This document shows, one piece after another, positions 29,249-40,331 of a DNA stretch of 64,000 nucleotides (position 1 is the first letter of the stretch; each line of letters begins with the position of its first letter). The position numbers and the translations under genes were made by a program. The stretch is from Nesterenkonia sp. PF2B19 (GTDB lineage Bacteria; Actinomycetota; Actinomycetes; Actinomycetales; Micrococcaceae), in NCBI RefSeq assembly GCF_001758425.2, contig NZ_MDSS02000008.1, positions 28,325 through 92,324 of the forward strand. Direction: 5' to 3'. The notes under the pieces are model-generated. The model saw nothing but the letters and a program-made list of their open reading frames with translations, searched no databases and had not been told where the DNA came from.

Positions 29249-32156
29249 CGCGGCGACTCCCTTCCGGGTCGTAGAGGACGGTGGGTTGGATGAGGACGTC
29301 GACGAGTCGGCCGTCCACCGGGGTGCGCAGCGTCTCACCGATGCGCTCTCGGCCCCGGGAGATCAGCGCCAACCCGAAGGTCCGGCCCAGGGCGGCCGAC
29401 CGGTACGACGAGGTCACCCAACCCTCCATGGGCACCGGAATCTGGGCGACGTCGGTGTCGGCGGCGATCAGCTGCGCCCCTTCGAGGAGTCGGTGCTCCG
29501 GGTCCGCCGGCAGCACGGAGACCAGCTGCTTGCGGTCTTCGCGCTGGTTGTCCGGACGCGCGTAGGAACGCTTGCCGATGAAGTCCTTGCGGGTCGAGAC
29601 GACCCACTCCATGCCGGCGTCCTGGGGCGTGACGGTGCCGTCGGTGTCCTGTCCGACGATGATGTACCCCTTCTCGGCGCGCAGCACGTGCATGGTCTCG
29701 GTGCCATAGGGTGTGATGCCGTAGGGAGCCCCCGCCGCGGCGATGTCCTCCCAGACCTGTGCCCCGTACCAGGAGGCCACATTGACCTCGAAGGCCAGCT
29801 CCCCGGAGAAGGAGATCCGGCAGACCCTGGCGGGGATGCCGGAGGCCAGAGTCGTCTCCCGGAAGGCCATGAACTCGAAGGCCTCCGCAGAGACGTCCAG
29901 GTCGGGGGCCAGCTCAGCGATGACGTCGCGGGACCTCGGCCCGGCCACAGCCACGGTGGCGTACTGCTCCGTGACCGAGGTGCACGTGACGTCCAGGTCC
30001 GTCCACTCGGTCTGCAGCCACTCCTCCAGCCAATCCAGGACACCGGCCGCCCCACCGGTCGTGGTGGTCATCAGATACCGGTCCTCGTCCAGACGCAGGG
30101 TCACACCGTCGTCGAAGATCATCCCGTCAGCGCCACACATCACCCCGTAGCGGGCCTTGCCCGGAGCGAGCTTCTTGAACGCGTTCGTGTAGATGCGGTT
30201 GAGGAACTCTCCGGAGTCGGTCCCGCGGATCTCGATCTTGCCCAGGGTGGTGGCGTCCATGAACCCCACTGACTCCCGCACCGCGGCGCACTCACGAAGC
30301 ACCGCCTCGTCCATCGACTCACCCTCCTGGGGGAAGTACCAGGGGCGCTTCCACTGGCCGACGTCCTCGAAGACAGCCCCGTGGGCCACGTGCCAGGAAT
30401 GCATCGGCGTGATCCGGGCCGGGTCGAAGAGATCTCCACGACGCCGTCCGGCCAGTGCGGCGAAGGACACCGGTGTGTACGGGGGCCGGAAGGCAGTGAT
30501 CCCGATTCCCTGCGGGTTCTCCTTGCCCAGCAGCACCGCCAACGCGCCGATCAGCGCCGCACTGCTCGTCTTGCCCTGGTCATGGGCGGTGGAGATCGAG
30601 GTGTACCGCTTGACGTGCTCCACCGAGCGCATCCCGGCCCCAGCGGCGCGCATCACATCGGCCACCGTCTGATCCCGCTGAAAGTCCACGAAATGGTTCC
30701 GGTACGCCTCGGCGTCGGCGAGATCTTCATGGCCCGGCGCCGGCACAAGCCATACCGGACGGGCGGGTGCCAGAGCCTCCGGATCCGCCTGAGGAACCTG
30801 CGGGGTGCGGGCGAAGCCTGTGTCACCGGCTGCCGCGGCCCCAGCGTCGGCACCTTCCTGCAGCGCCCCAGCAAGGTCGAGGCAGCCGTTGATCATGCCC
30901 GCGGTCCGCTGGCCGGCCACCGGCCTCTCCGGCACGAAGGCCGCCAGGGAGTCTTCCCAGCGGATCGCGCCCTGCCGCTGAGTGTGCAGGTGGATGGTCG
31001 GGGTGAATCCCCCGGAGAGGGCGAGCACATCGGTCTCGACCACCGTGACCGCACCGGTGAGCGTGCCGTCCTCGGCCAACCCGCTGATGCGCACGGCCGA
31101 CAGGTCTCCCTGATCGTCAGCATCAGTGCCCGCCACCACGGAACCGGCGTGCACGGGCACGCCCGCGGCCTGAGCACTCAGGGCGCGCTCCGAGAGCTCC
31201 GGCCGGGAATCGACCACCGCGGCAACCTCGCCTCCAGCCTGCTGAAGATCCTCCACCAGGTCATAGACCCAGTCCCCGGTGGTCGCGATGACGGTCCGCT
31301 CACCGGCCAACACGCCGTAGCGGTTGAGGTAGCTGCGCACCGCACTCGCCAGCATGATGCCCGGGCGGTCGTTGTCCGCGAAGACCAGGTGCCTCTCATG
31401 GGCGCCGGTCGCCAGCACGACCTGAGAGGCCCGGATGTGCCATACCCGCTCGCGCGACACCCCATCGGCCCCGGCTCCCGAGAGATGGGCGCGCCGGCGT
31501 TCTACGGCGACCAGGTAGTTCGCGTCATAGCTGCCGATGGCCGTGGTGCGCTGCAGGTGCACGCTCTCCGGGCTGTCCGCCAGTTCTCCGACCACACCGG
31601 TGATCCAGGCCCGCGCGGGCTGTCCGTCGATGCGCGCGCTGCGGCGGTCCAACAGCTCGCCGCCGGCCTCGGCCTGCTCGTCCACCAGCATCACCCGCGC
31701 ACCCGAGCGGGCGGCCTCACGGGCGGCGGCCAGACCGGCGGCCCCGGCACCGACCACCAGCACGTCGGTGTGGACGTGCTTGTGGTCGTAGTAGGCCTCG
31801 TCAGCGGCAGGGTCCAGGGTCCCCAGCCCGGACAGCAATCGGACGTCCAGTCCGTCGGTGAGCTCCACCGCAGGCGCGGAGAGCATCGATTCGGTCACGG
31901 CCCCCGGCTGGTCGCCGCGCACGGAGATCAACGCATTGGGCTCCTCCACGCCGGCCGCGAAGATGCCCCGAGGGCGACCCAAGTAGATGGAGTCACCCAC
32001 CCGCAGCCTCCCGGAGGCGAGCATCGCGCTGGCCACGGTGTCACCCTGCACCCCGCTGATCGTCTCACCGTCGAGGGTGAAGCGGCGGGGCCGGGTGGTC
32101 TCCACACGGGCATGGGGTGCCGCCGCAGCAGGCAGGCGGCGCGAGGTCACGGTCAT
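29241..32156 (-). CDS. soxA: Sarcosine oxidase subunit alpha
   Basis: Large subunit (971 residues) of the tetrameric enzyme that demethylates sarcosine to glycine with THF as acceptor. N-terminal ferredoxin-like fold ([21 protein letters not shown]), then a pyridine-nucleotide-disulfide-type domain with the dinucleotide motif [16 protein letters not shown] at about residue 135. The SoxA_A3 linker and a C-terminal GcvT-like folate-binding domain (from about 590, [19 protein letters not shown] start; [13 protein letters not shown]) follow. Four-base overlap with soxD. Order B-D-A-G is the classical sarcosine oxidase operon. Confidence 0.96.
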   Translation of the reverse strand: MTVTSRRLPAAAAPHARVETTRPRRFTLDGETISGVQGDTVASAMLASGRLRVGDSIYLGRPRGIFAAGVEEPNALISVRGDQPGAVTESMLSAPAVELTDGLDVRLLSGLGTLDPAADEAYYDHKHVHTDVLVVGAGAAGLAAAREAARSGARVMLVDEQAEAGGELLDRRSARIDGQPARAWITGVVGELADSPESVHLQRTTAIGSYDANYLVAVERRRAHLSGAGADGVSRERVWHIRASQVVLATGAHERHLVFADNDRPGIMLASAVRSYLNRYGVLAGERTVIATTGDWVYDLVEDLQQAGGEVAAVVDSRPELSERALSAQAAGVPVHAGSVVAGTDADDQGDLSAVRISGLAEDGTLTGAVTVVETDVLALSGGFTPTIHLHTQRQGAIRWEDSLAAFVPERPVAGQRTAGMINGCLDLAGALQEGADAGAAAAGDTGFARTPQVPQADPEALAPARPVWLVPAPGHEDLADAEAYRNHFVDFQRDQTVADVMRAAGAGMRSVEHVKRYTSISTAHDQGKTSSAALIGALAVLLGKENPQGIGITAFRPPYTPVSFAALAGRRRGDLFDPARITPMHSWHVAHGAVFEDVGQWKRPWYFPQEGESMDEAVLRECAAVRESVGFMDATTLGKIEIRGTDSGEFLNRIYTNAFKKLAPGKARYGVMCGADGMIFDDGVTLRLDEDRYLMTTTTGGAAGVLDWLEEWLQTEWTDLDVTCTSVTEQYATVAVAGPRSRDVIAELAPDLDVSAEAFEFMAFRETTLASGIPARVCRISFSGELAFEVNVASWYGAQVWEDIAAAGAPYGITPYGTETMHVLRAEKGYIIVGQDTDGTVTPQDAGMEWVVSTRKDFIGKRSYARPDNQREDRKQLVSVLPADPEHRLLEGAQLIAADTDVAQIPVPMEGWVTSSYRSAALGRTFGLALISRGRERIGETLRTPVDGRLVDVLIQPTVLYDPEGSRRDG

Positions 32157-32455
32157 GGGTGGGCTCCTTCCTGCGGACCCTGGGGAAGGTCGGTCATCCG
32201 CCCGACGGGACGGGTCTCGTGGAACTCATAGGTGACGGTGTCCCGCACGGCGTCGAACCATTTCCGGCACCCCAGGGCGTGGACCCACCGTTCGGCGAAT
32301 CGTCCCTTGGTGTTGTCCCGGTAGAACAGGAAACGCGCCCATGCGGCGTCGTCGAGGGCGTGCGGGTCCTCCGGGTAGGAGACCTCCGCCTGGCCCCCAT
32401 AGGTGAACTCGTTCTCATTGCGGGGTCCGCAGTGCGGACAAGGGATGAGCATCAT
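32153..32455 (-). CDS. soxD: Sarcosine oxidase subunit delta
   Basis: 100-residue zinc-binding subunit. It starts [17 protein letters not shown], with Cys/His ligands CPHCG, the segment [16 protein letters not shown] and a further cysteine in [14 protein letters not shown]. The first ATG (32455) follows GAGGTCC at good spacing. Sits between soxB and soxA as in other operons. Confidence 0.95.
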   Translation of the reverse strand: MMLIPCPHCGPRNENEFTYGGQAEVSYPEDPHALDDAAWARFLFYRDNTKGRFAERWVHALGCRKWFDAVRDTVTYEFHETRPVGRMTDLPQGPQEGAHP

Positions 32456-32485
32456 GTCAGGACCTCTTCGGGGAAGACGTGGGGG

Positions 32486-33702
32486 TCAGTGGGCGACGGC
32501 GGCGGCACCGTGTTCGTCGATGAGGTGCCCGGTCTCGAACCGGTCCAGGGCGAACGGCGCGTTGAGCGGATGGGGTTCGTCGTGGGCGATCGTGTGGGCG
32601 AAGGTGTACCCGGACGCCGGGGTCCCCTTGAAGCCGCCGGTCCCCCAGCCGCAGTTCACGTAGAGCTGGTCGACCGGCGTCTTGGAGATGATCGGCGAGG
32701 CGTCCAACGTGGTGTCCACGATCCCGCCCCAGGTGCGCAGCACGTGCGCCCGAGCGAAGATCGGGAACAGCTCCACTGCGGCAGCCATCTGCTCCTCGAT
32801 GCCGTGGAACGCCCCGCGCTGCCCGTAGCCCACGTACTGGTCGATCCCAGCCCCCATGACCAGCTCGCCCTTGTGCGCCTGAGAGACGTAGACGTGGACA
32901 TGGTTCGACATCACCACCGTGGGGTGCACCGGCTCGAACAGCTCCGAGACCAGCGCCTGCAGCGGATGGGACTGGATCGGCAGCTCCAGGCCGGCCAGCC
33001 CGGCGACCACCGAAGAATGCCCGGCCGCTGCGAGGGCGACCTTCCCCGCGTGGATCCGGCCTCTACTGGTCTCCACCCCGGTGACCCGGTCCCCCTCGAA
33101 GAGGAACCCGGTGACCTCGCAGTTCTGGATCAGATCCACTCCGAGCTCGGAGGCGCGCCGCGCCAAGGCCCAGGCCACATGGTCATGCTTGGCGATCCCT
33201 GCCCGCGGCTGGAAGGTCGCCCCCATCACCGGGTACCGGATGTCGTCACCGATGTTGAGGATCGGGCAGACCTCTTTGACCTCCTGCGGGCTCAGCCACT
33301 CGGCGTCGACCCCGTTGAGCTTATTGGCCTCCACCCGCCGCACCGACTCCCGGACGTCCTCCAGGGTGTGCGCCAGATTCAGCACTCCGCGCTGGGAGAA
33401 GAGGAAGTCATAGTCCAGTCGTCGGGCAGCTGCTCCCAGAGCTTCAGGGACTGCTCATAGATCGCCGCGCTCTCATCCCAGAGGTAGTTCGAGCGGATGA
33501 TCGCCGTATTGCGGGCCATGTTCCCACCGGCCAGCCACCCTCGCTCCACCACCGCGACATTGGTGATCCCGTGGTGAGCTGCCAGATAGTACGCGGTGGC
33601 CAGCCCATGGCCCCCTCCACCGACGATCACCACGTCATAGGACCGCTTCGGCTCCGGGTTGCTCCAGAGGAAATCCGGGTGCTCCGGCAGCATCTCAGCC
33701 AT
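32486..33702 (-). CDS. soxB: Sarcosine oxidase subunit beta, reading frame broken by an apparent 1-base deletion
   Basis: Catalytic subunit with the sarcosine site and covalent FMN. The N-terminal frame (ATG 33702, [15 protein letters not shown]) has the FAD motif [18 protein letters not shown], then is lost at GACGACTGGAC (about 33416-33421). The following frame continues [17 protein letters not shown] to [15 protein letters not shown] and the stop at 32486. One added base (GACGACCTGGAC) restores [15 protein letters not shown], giving about 405 residues, the family length. The remaining sequence is intact, so an assembly error is likely. The start shares a base with the glyA stop (TGATG). 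Confidence 0.93.
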
Positions 33703-34994
33703 CAGACGACCTCCTGCATCGTGGTCTCGAGGTGGGGGTAGAGCGGGAACCGGGCCGTCAGGGCGGCCACTCTCGCACTGAGCTCGACGCGATCCCCTGC
33801 GGTGAGGGTCGGCGCCAGGGCATAGGCGATGATGTCGGCCACCTCGCGGAACTCCTCGGCACCGAAGCCGCGAGTCGCCAGTGCGGGGGTACCGATGCGC
33901 AGCCCGGAGGACACCATCGGCGGGCGCGGATCGAAGGGCACGGCGTTCCGATTGACCGTGATGCCGATCTCGTGCAGCCGATCCTCCGCCTGCCGGCCGT
34001 CCAGCTCCGAGTGGCGCAGGTCCACCAGCACCAGATGCACGTCGGTGCCTCCGCTGACCAGTGTGATGCCTGAGGCCGCCACGTCCGGCTGCAGAAAGCG
34101 GTCCGCAAGGATCTGGGCGCCTTCCACGGTGCGCCGCTGGCGGTCCTGGAACGCCTCCCCGGCGGCGGCCTTGAACGCCACGGCTTTGGCGGCGATGACG
34201 TGCTCCAGAGGACCGCCCTGCTGACCAGGGAACACTGAAGAGTTGATCTTCTTGGCCAGCTCCGCCCGGGAGAGGATCACCCCACCACGCGGTCCACCCA
34301 GGGTCTTGTGGGTCGTGGTGGTCACCACATCCGCGTATGGCACGGGGTTGGGGTGGAGCCCTGCGGCCACAAGGCCCGCGAAGTGGGCCATGTCCACCAT
34401 CAGGTAGGCCCCCACCTCGTCGGCGATGCGACGGAACGCCTCGAAGTCCAGCTGTCGCGGGTAGGCGGACCATCCGGCGATGATGAGCTTCGGCCGGTGC
34501 TCGCGGGCCAGCCGAGCGACCTCCTCCATGTCGATGAGGTGGTCAGTCTCGCTGACCTGATACGCCACTGCGTCATAGAGACGACCGGAGAAGTTGAGCC
34601 GCATGCCATGGGTGAGGTGACCACCATGAGCCAGGTCGAGGCCGAGGATCGTGTCTCCGGGCTGCAGCAGGGCGGCCAACACCGCGGCATTGGCTTGGGC
34701 TCCCGAGTGCGGCTGCACGTTCGCCGCCTCGGCGCCGAAGAGCTGCCGCACGCGGTCCAGAGCGATCTGCTCGACCACGTCCACGTGCTCACAGCCGCCG
34801 TAGTAGCGGGCTCCCGGGTATCCCTCGGCGTACTTGTTGGTCAGGACCGAGCCCTGAGCCTCCATGACCGCTGGTGAGGTGAAGTTCTCCGACGCGATCA
34901 TCTCCAGCGTGTCGGACTGCCGCTGCCGCTCCGCGTCGATCGCCGCAGCGATGTCTGGGTCGTCTCGACGGAGCGAGGCGAGGGTGTCGTTCAT
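33702..34994 (-). CDS. glyA: Serine hydroxymethyltransferase
   Basis: Converts glycine plus 5,10-methylene-THF to serine plus THF. 430 residues from ATG 34994 ([19 protein letters not shown]). The PLP lysine is in [16 protein letters not shown], and [18 protein letters not shown] is the N-terminal signature. Because it sits between sdaA and soxB, its probable role here is to use the glycine and methylene-THF made by sarcosine oxidase. A second, housekeeping glyA may exist elsewhere. Confidence 0.96.
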   Translation of the reverse strand: MNDTLASLRRDDPDIAAAIDAERQRQSDTLEMIASENFTSPAVMEAQGSVLTNKYAEGYPGARYYGGCEHVDVVEQIALDRVRQLFGAEAANVQPHSGAQANAAVLAALLQPGDTILGLDLAHGGHLTHGMRLNFSGRLYDAVAYQVSETDHLIDMEEVARLAREHRPKLIIAGWSAYPRQLDFEAFRRIADEVGAYLMVDMAHFAGLVAAGLHPNPVPYADVVTTTTHKTLGGPRGGVILSRAELAKKINSSVFPGQQGGPLEHVIAAKAVAFKAAAGEAFQDRQRRTVEGAQILADRFLQPDVAASGITLVSGGTDVHLVLVDLRHSELDGRQAEDRLHEIGITVNRNAVPFDPRPPMVSSGLRIGTPALATRGFGAEEFREVADIIAYALAPTLTAGDRVELSARVAALTARFPLYPHLETTMQEVV

Positions 34995-35041
34995 GTCTCC
35001 GGCTCCTTCTGTGGTCGGTCCGTCCCGACCTGTCGTCGTCT

Positions 35042-35073
35042 CCCGGCGGCGTCTTCTCTGCCGCGCCACCGGG
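35042..35073 (-). other. Hairpin in the glyA leader
   Basis: Ten-base-pair stem with one wobble (35042-35051 with 35064-35073) and a 12-base loop, between the 14-base repeat array and glyA. It may be an attenuator or a processing site between sdaA and glyA. Confidence 0.45.
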
Positions 35074-35100
35074 AAGATGTCACTGTCACGTCGGGGATGT

Positions 35101-35200
35101 CACTGCGTGGGTCTCACTGCGTGGGTCTCACTGCGTGGGTCTCACTGCGTGGGTCTCACTGCGTGGGTCTCACTGCGTGGGTCTCACTGCGTGGGTCTCA
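35101..35200. repeat. 14-base tandem repeat array, seven perfect copies
   Basis: Seven identical head-to-tail copies of CACTGCGTGGGTCT (minus-strand reading TGAGACCCACGCAG) between sdaA and glyA. On the minus strand the first TGA of the array is the sdaA stop codon itself. Because 14 is not a multiple of 3, the copies put TGA stops in all three frames. No spacers, so it is not a CRISPR array. Confidence 0.95.
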
Positions 35201-36613
35201 ACATTCGATGACGTTGACCGCCAACCCGCCCTGAGCGGTCTCTTTGTACTTCGAGGACATATCCGCCCCCGTCTCGCGCATCGTCACGATCACCTCGTCC
35301 AACGAGACCCGATGCTGGCCATCACCCATCAACGCCATCCGCGCCGCATTGACCGCCTTGGTCGCCGCAAGCGCATTGCGCTCGATGCAGGGCACCTGGA
35401 CCAACCCCGCGATCGGATCGCAGGTCAGCCCGAGATTGTGCTCCATCGCGATCTCCGCGGCATTCTCCACCTGCTCCGGACTGCCCCCGAGCACCTCGCA
35501 CAGCCCCGCAGCCGCCATCGAAGACGCCGAACCGACCTCCCCCTGACACCCCACCTCAGCACCAGAGATCGACGCCTGTTCCTTGTACAGCACCCCGATC
35601 GCCGCCGCAGCCAGCAGGTAACGCACCACCGCTTCCTGGCGATCCTGCGCCGCGATGAACGAACCGCCCGGCCCATAGTGGGTCGCGTAGAACCCCACCG
35701 CCGGAATGATGCCGGCGGCCCCGTTGGTCGGTGCCGTCACCACCCGGCCGCCCGAGGCGTTCTCCTCATTGACCGCCAGAGCCACCAGATTCACCCACTC
35801 CTGCCAATAGGCATACGACCGATCCGGATCCTGCTCGGCCAGACGGGCATGCCAGCCCGGGGCACGACGCCGCACCTTCAACCCACCCGGCAGCTCCCCC
35901 GACCGACCCAGCGCAGAGTTCTTGCAGTCCTCCATGACGGCCCAGATATGCAGGACCCCTGCCCGGACCTCCTGTTCGGAACGCACCACCGTCTCATTGG
36001 CCATCATCACCTCCGAGACCGAGAGCCCAGCATCCCGGCAGTGCCCATCAACTCCGCAGCCGTGGTGAACGGATACGGCACCGCCGCCTCCGTGGACTCC
36101 ACCACCTCACCCAGAGAGGCCGCCTCCGCCTCGGCGGCGGTGACCACGAACCCGCCCCCGATGGAGAAATACGTCTGCTCCGCCAGCTGAGCCCCCCAGC
36201 ATCGACCGCGGTGAGCACCATCCCATTGGAATGCTGCGGCAGAAACGTCAACGGCCGCTGCACGAAATCCTCCACCCGCAGGGCCACATCCACCCGGCGC
36301 TCCACCTGGGCGCCGACCTGGACCGTCCCCGTGGCCCGCATATCGGCCAGCCGCTCCTCGACCTGTTCGGGCAGGATCGCTTCTGCGTCCCAGCCTCCAG
36401 GCCCAACAGCACCGCATCGAAGGTCCCATGACCCTGCCCGGTGGCGGCCAGGGAGCCGTAGAGGTCCACCCGGACCTCAGCCAAGCCGCCCAGGTCGTCA
36501 CCGGCAGGCAGCTCCTCGACCACGAACCGGCGCGCTGCCCGCATCGGCCCCACCGTATGCGAGGACGACGGACCGATCCCCACACTGAACAGGTCAAACA
36601 CACTGATGGGCAT
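35198..36613 (-). CDS. sdaA: L-serine ammonia-lyase (iron-sulfur type), three apparent 1-base deletions
   Basis: Deaminates serine to pyruvate with a 4Fe-4S cluster. Pieces in order: [20 protein letters not shown] (ATG 36613) to GLEA, break at GGG (36389-36391); then [18 protein letters not shown] to VLTAVDAGG, break at a G6 run (36192-36197). Next comes [17 protein letters not shown] to AAELMG, break near 36043-36046. The last piece is [17 protein letters not shown] to the stop at 35198, with cluster cysteines in [11 protein letters not shown] and [12 protein letters not shown]. One added base at each break gives about 472 residues of unbroken single-chain serine dehydratase. Follows the Rieske oxygenase by two bases. 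Assembly errors are more likely than a pseudogene. Confidence 0.9.
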
Positions 36614-36615
36614 GC

Positions 36616-37815
36616 TCAGGCCTGTGCCGCCGTCGTCTGCTCGTCGCGGACCTGCTCGGGGGCGCGCCATCCCAGCGCCGCGTACCACCAGTCGTGGAAC
36701 TCGCTGATGTGATGCTCGCTGGGAACGAGTGCTCCCCCGGAGGTGTAGGCGCTGGAGGACATCGAGGGCTGGGTGTACTCACAGGCCTCGAAGTCCTGTT
36801 CATTGACCCGGTGGAACAGCTCCACCGACTTGGAGACGTCGAGGGTTCCGGCGTTGATCTTCTCCACCACCTCCGGAAGGAAGAGCCAGTCGCAGACGAC
36901 GATCGTCCGGCTTTCCGAGACCGGGAACATCCGGTGGATGATCACATGATCCGGCACCGTGTTGATGAAGACCTGCGGACGGACGGTGATCGCGTAGTAC
37001 TTGCGCTCCTGATCGGGCGCGATCGCAGGAATCTCGGCCACGCCCGAGGAACCGTCGACGGTGAAGCCCGTGATCTCGTCGCCGAACGAGGCGCCGTGGA
37101 CCACGCCGTCCTTCCGCTGGGACGCCAGGCCGTCCGCGAACTCCGGGATGACCTCGGTGAGCTCCGGGTGGATGGTCGCGCAGTGATAGCACTCCATGAA
37201 GTTCTCGATGATGAGCTTCCAGTTGGCCTGGACGTCGTAGGTCTTCGTCTCGCCACAGGCGAGGTTCTCGATGCCGTAGTTGTCGATGGACTCCACCTCG
37301 CCGAAGCTGGTGCGGACCTCACCGAGGACGGCCTCATCGAAGTTCGGCGGCTCCTCCGCCAGACACACCCACACGTAGCCGAGCCACTCCCGGACGTGGA
37401 CCGGGCGGAGCCCGTAGGCCTCCTGGTCCACATCGGGCATCGAGGTGAGGTTCGGTGCGGCGACCAGCTCCCCCTCGAGGGCGTAGGTCCACGCGTGGTA
37501 CCCGCACTTCAGGGTCTTGCTGCGTCCTTCACCCGTGGTGCAGATGCGCATGCCGCGGTGGCGACAGACGTTGTAGTAGGCGGCGATGCCGGCCTTCCGG
37601 GTGCGGACGACGATGATCTCCTCGCGGCCGACGGTGACCGTCTTCCACGTGCCGGCCTGCGGCAGCGAGTCCGCGCGGAGCACACAGTTCCACTGCTTCT
37701 CGAAGATCTCCGCCTGCTCCTGGGTGAAGATCTCGGGATCGGTGTAGGCCACGCCCGGCGGGGTCGGCCGCAATGAGGATCCGGGAAGGGGCTCGTCCAA
37801 GTGATCGATGATCAT
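36616..37815 (-). CDS. Rieske non-heme iron oxygenase, probable glycine betaine demethylase (GbcA-like)
   Basis: Terminal oxygenase, 399 residues. The Rieske 2Fe-2S ligands are CRH in [13 protein letters not shown] and CGYH in [14 protein letters not shown]. The mononuclear iron site is seen in [16 protein letters not shown] (His-x4-His), with a later Asp expected. The family includes stachydrine and glycine betaine monooxygenases, which release formaldehyde. The operon that follows degrades the product chain to pyruvate, which makes betaine (to dimethylglycine) the best substrate guess; carnitine-type or proline betaine cannot be excluded. ATG 37815 is chosen at the start of [14 protein letters not shown]. 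Confidence 0.85.
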   Translation of the reverse strand: MIIDHLDEPLPGSSLRPTPPGVAYTDPEIFTQEQAEIFEKQWNCVLRADSLPQAGTWKTVTVGREEIIVVRTRKAGIAAYYNVCRHRGMRICTTGEGRSKTLKCGYHAWTYALEGELVAAPNLTSMPDVDQEAYGLRPVHVREWLGYVWVCLAEEPPNFDEAVLGEVRTSFGEVESIDNYGIENLACGETKTYDVQANWKLIIENFMECYHCATIHPELTEVIPEFADGLASQRKDGVVHGASFGDEITGFTVDGSSGVAEIPAIAPDQERKYYAITVRPQVFINTVPDHVIIHRMFPVSESRTIVVCDWLFLPEVVEKINAGTLDVSKSVELFHRVNEQDFEACEYTQPSMSSSAYTSGGALVPSEHHISEFHDWWYAALGWRAPEQVRDEQTTAAQA

Positions 37816-37860
37816 GGGTGCGTGTTCTCTCTTTCCTGGGTGTCGGGACCGGGTCGGAGG

Positions 37861-39077
37861 TCAGGCCACCAGCACGTCCGCCGCGCGGACCTGGCGCTGC
37901 TTGCGCCAGCGCTTGACCTCGCGAAGGCGGTTGAAGCCGAGAATCCCCACCTCGGCGCCCTCACGGAGATAGCTGACCAGCAGATCGGCAGTTTCGATGC
38001 TGCCGTCGATCACCCGTACCTCGTCGGCCTGGCTGATCCGACCGGCTCCCTGAATCTTCACGTCGTACTGCTCGGACCAGAAGTACGGCTCCTGGAACGG
38101 CGCAGGGGCGGCGCCGGTGAGCGAGGCGGAGAGGATGCCTGCCTGCTCGACCGCCTCCTGCCACTGGCCCACGGGGCGCAGGCCCGAGGCCTGGGAGGCC
38201 CACTGCGCGCAGTCCCCCGCAGCCCAGATGCCGGGCATCCCGGTGAATCCTGTGTCGTCGCAGAGGACTGCTCCGCTGGTGGGGTCGAGGCTGAGGACCC
38301 CGTCCCGCAGCCAGGCGGTCGCGGGGGTCGCCCCGATGGCGCAGATGACGATGTCTGCCTCCACGGTGTGGCCGTCCGCCAGGACGAGCTCCTGACCGCC
38401 CGGGACGTCGCGGACCGAGGCCGCACGGCTCGGCGGCGCGAAGTGCACGCCGCGGCGCTCATGCAGCAGCCGACGGCCTCGCCCACGGGCGCTCCCAGAC
38501 GCGCGGCCCCCGGGTGGTGCTCACCTGCCGCGACGGTGACCGACGCAGCCCCGCGCTCCGCGCAGGTGGCTCCGGCCTCCAGCGCCAGGAACCCGCCGCC
38601 CACGATGGCGATGCGCTGGTCCTCGACGACCCTGCTGCGCAGCGCGAGGGCGTCATCGATGTTGCGCAGCACGAAGGTGGCCTGACCCGAGAGGGGCAGC
38701 CGGCAGGCCTGCGCGCCGGTGGCGATCACCACCGCGTCCGCGTCATGGAAGCGACCGTCGGAGGTCTCGACTCCTAGGGGCTCCGCGGAGAGGCGCTCGG
38801 CGGCGGCTCCGCCGAACCAAGTGACATCGAGCGGATTCTCCGGGTCGTCGAGCACCAGGTGCTCGATGCCCGCCGCTCCGCTGAGGAACGCCTTGCTCAG
38901 CGCAGGACGGTCGTAGGCCGGGTGGAGCTCGTCCCCGAGCACCGTGATGGGGCCCTGGTGCCCGTTGGCCCGGGCTCCGCGCGCCACGTGATAACCGGCC
39001 AGGCCGGCTCCCACGATCAGCAGGTGCCCGTCGACGGGCAGTCCCGCTCCGTACATGGTCATCGATGAGTCCAGCAT
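37861..39077 (-). CDS. FAD-dependent ferredoxin reductase, frame broken by an apparent 1-base deletion
   Basis: BphA4/rubredoxin-reductase-type flavoprotein that passes electrons from NAD(P)H to the Rieske ferredoxin. The N-terminal frame (ATG 39077) shows LLIVGAGLAGYHVARGAR, the family PAYDRPALSKAFL and the second dinucleotide motif IAIVGGGFLALEAGA, and is lost near 38468-38475. The next frame continues LLHERRGVHFAPP, DIVICAIGATPATAWL and GIWAAGDCAQWAS to the stop at 37861. About 405 residues after repair, the family length. The start shares a base with the ferredoxin stop (TGATG). Confidence 0.88.
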
Positions 39078-39421
39078 CAGACAGTCACCCCCGGGGGAAG
39101 ATTCGGTGCATCTTGGGACAGCTCGACGAGCACGTCGTCGCCGCGGACCTCGACCTGGTGGACCCGCACACCGCGCTTGGCGGGCGGCTGGTCGACGTCT
39201 CCGGTCAGCAGGGAGAACGTGCTCTCGTGCAGAGGGCACTCCACTCGGCAGTCCTCCAACCATCCGGCGGCCAAGGAGGCCTCCTGATGGGTGCAGGTGT
39301 CGTCGATCGCATGCACCTGGCCGTCCTCGGTCAGGAACACCGCGATCGGCGGAGTCACAGAATCGATGCGCAGACCTTCTCCTGGAGTCAGGTCCTGCAG
39401 GGAACAGACGCGGACACTCAT
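39077..39421 (-). CDS. Rieske-type 2Fe-2S ferredoxin
   Basis: 114-residue soluble electron carrier of the NirD/BphA3 kind. Ligand motifs: CTH in DDTCTHQEASLAAG and CPLH in ECPLHESTFSLLTG. First gene of the long minus-strand operon; it should feed the Rieske oxygenase two genes downstream with electrons from the adjacent reductase. This makes a three-component system, unlike the two-component GbcAB. Confidence 0.92.
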   Translation of the reverse strand: MSVRVCSLQDLTPGEGLRIDSVTPPIAVFLTEDGQVHAIDDTCTHQEASLAAGWLEDCRVECPLHESTFSLLTGDVDQPPAKRGVRVHQVEVRGDDVLVELSQDAPNLPPGVTV

Positions 39422-39447
39422 TTGCCATCACCACCGGTTTCACCTAG

Positions 39448-39494
39448 TGTTGCTAATAGCGCAACATGATTTATAGTGCGCAACACGTTGTGCG
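39448..39494 (+). promoter_or_regulatory. Divergent regulatory region with two palindromes and iclR promoter
   Basis: Two inverted repeats: TGTTGC-N7-GCAACA (39448-39466) and CGCANNACGTNNTGCG (39479-39494). They flank a plus-strand promoter candidate TTGCTA (39450-39455), 16 bases, TATAGT (39472-39477). The 8-mer TGCGCAAC (39477-39484) recurs inverted before the oxidase gene at 40400-40407. Likely binding sites of the adjacent IclR protein, controlling both divergent units. Confidence 0.6.
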
Positions 39495-39558
39495 ACCTAT
39501 GCTTCACTGCCCACGAGGGGTGCGTCAAGAGGCCATCCGAAGAATCTGGAGTTTTTTC

Positions 39559-40331
39559 ATGACGTCCGAGAACCTGACTCGCATCCAGTCCGTCGACCGC
39601 GCCGCTCAGATCCTCCGACTCCTGAGCGAGTCGCCGCTTCTGACGATCGCGGAGATCGCCCGGGAGCTCGACGTGCACCGCTCCACGGCGTTCCGACTGC
39701 TCGGCACGCTGGAGGCCCACGGGCTCGTCGAACAGGAGCGCGAACGGGGCGCCTTCAGGCTCGGCATCACCCTGCTGCACATGGCCAACTCAGTGGCGGC
39801 GCAGATGGATTTCTCCAAGGACGCCCAGGCCTGCTGCGACGCCCTGGCCCTGGAGCTTCAGGAGACGGTCAACGTGGCCATCCTGGACGACGCTACGCCG
39901 TGACGATCATCCAGGCCGCGGACGACCAGATGCTCAGCGTGAGCCATCAGTACGTCGGACAGCGCGGCCCCCTGCATGCCACATCCACTGGAAAGATCCT
40001 GCTCGCCCACGCCGACCAGGACGAGTTCGACCGACTCGTGGAGCGCGGACTGGACAGCTTCACCGGCATGACCATGACCGACCCGGAAGTCCTGCGCAGC
40101 GAGCTGGAGACGATCCGGCATCGCAGCTGGGCCTCCGCCGTGGCGGAGTGGGAACAGGGCATCAACGCCCTGGCGGTCCCCGTCCGCGGCAAGGACGGCC
40201 AGGTGGCCGCCGCCCTGTCGATCACCGGCCCGTCCTTCCGGCTGCCGGAATCACGTTTCGCCGAGCTTGCCGAGACGCTCAAGAGGGAGGCTCGCACCCT
40301 GGAGGTCAGGATGGGGTACTTCGGAGGCTGA
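39559..40331 (+). CDS. IclR-family regulator, frame broken by an apparent 1-base deletion
   Basis: Probable regulator of the betaine cluster. N-terminal helix-turn-helix: SVDRAAQILRLLSESPLLTIAEIARELDVHRSTAFRLL split over the usual helices. The effector domain reads to VNVAILDDA, is lost near 39888-39893 (GACGCTACGCC) and continues in the next frame as AVTIIQAADDQMLS, the HATSTGKILLAH motif and EWEQGINALAVPV. One added base (giving a DDGYAV-like join) makes 257 residues, the family length. ATG 39559 follows CTGGAG. Lies between the two divergent halves of the pathway. Confidence 0.88.

Noticed and set aside
35101..35200. CRISPR array
   Set aside because: The units are 14 bases, directly adjacent and without spacers; no cas gene is nearby.
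35198..36613. sdaA as a decayed pseudogene
   Set aside because: All three breaks are single-base, two are in G runs, and every conserved cysteine and motif is kept. The gene sits in an apparently functional pathway operon.
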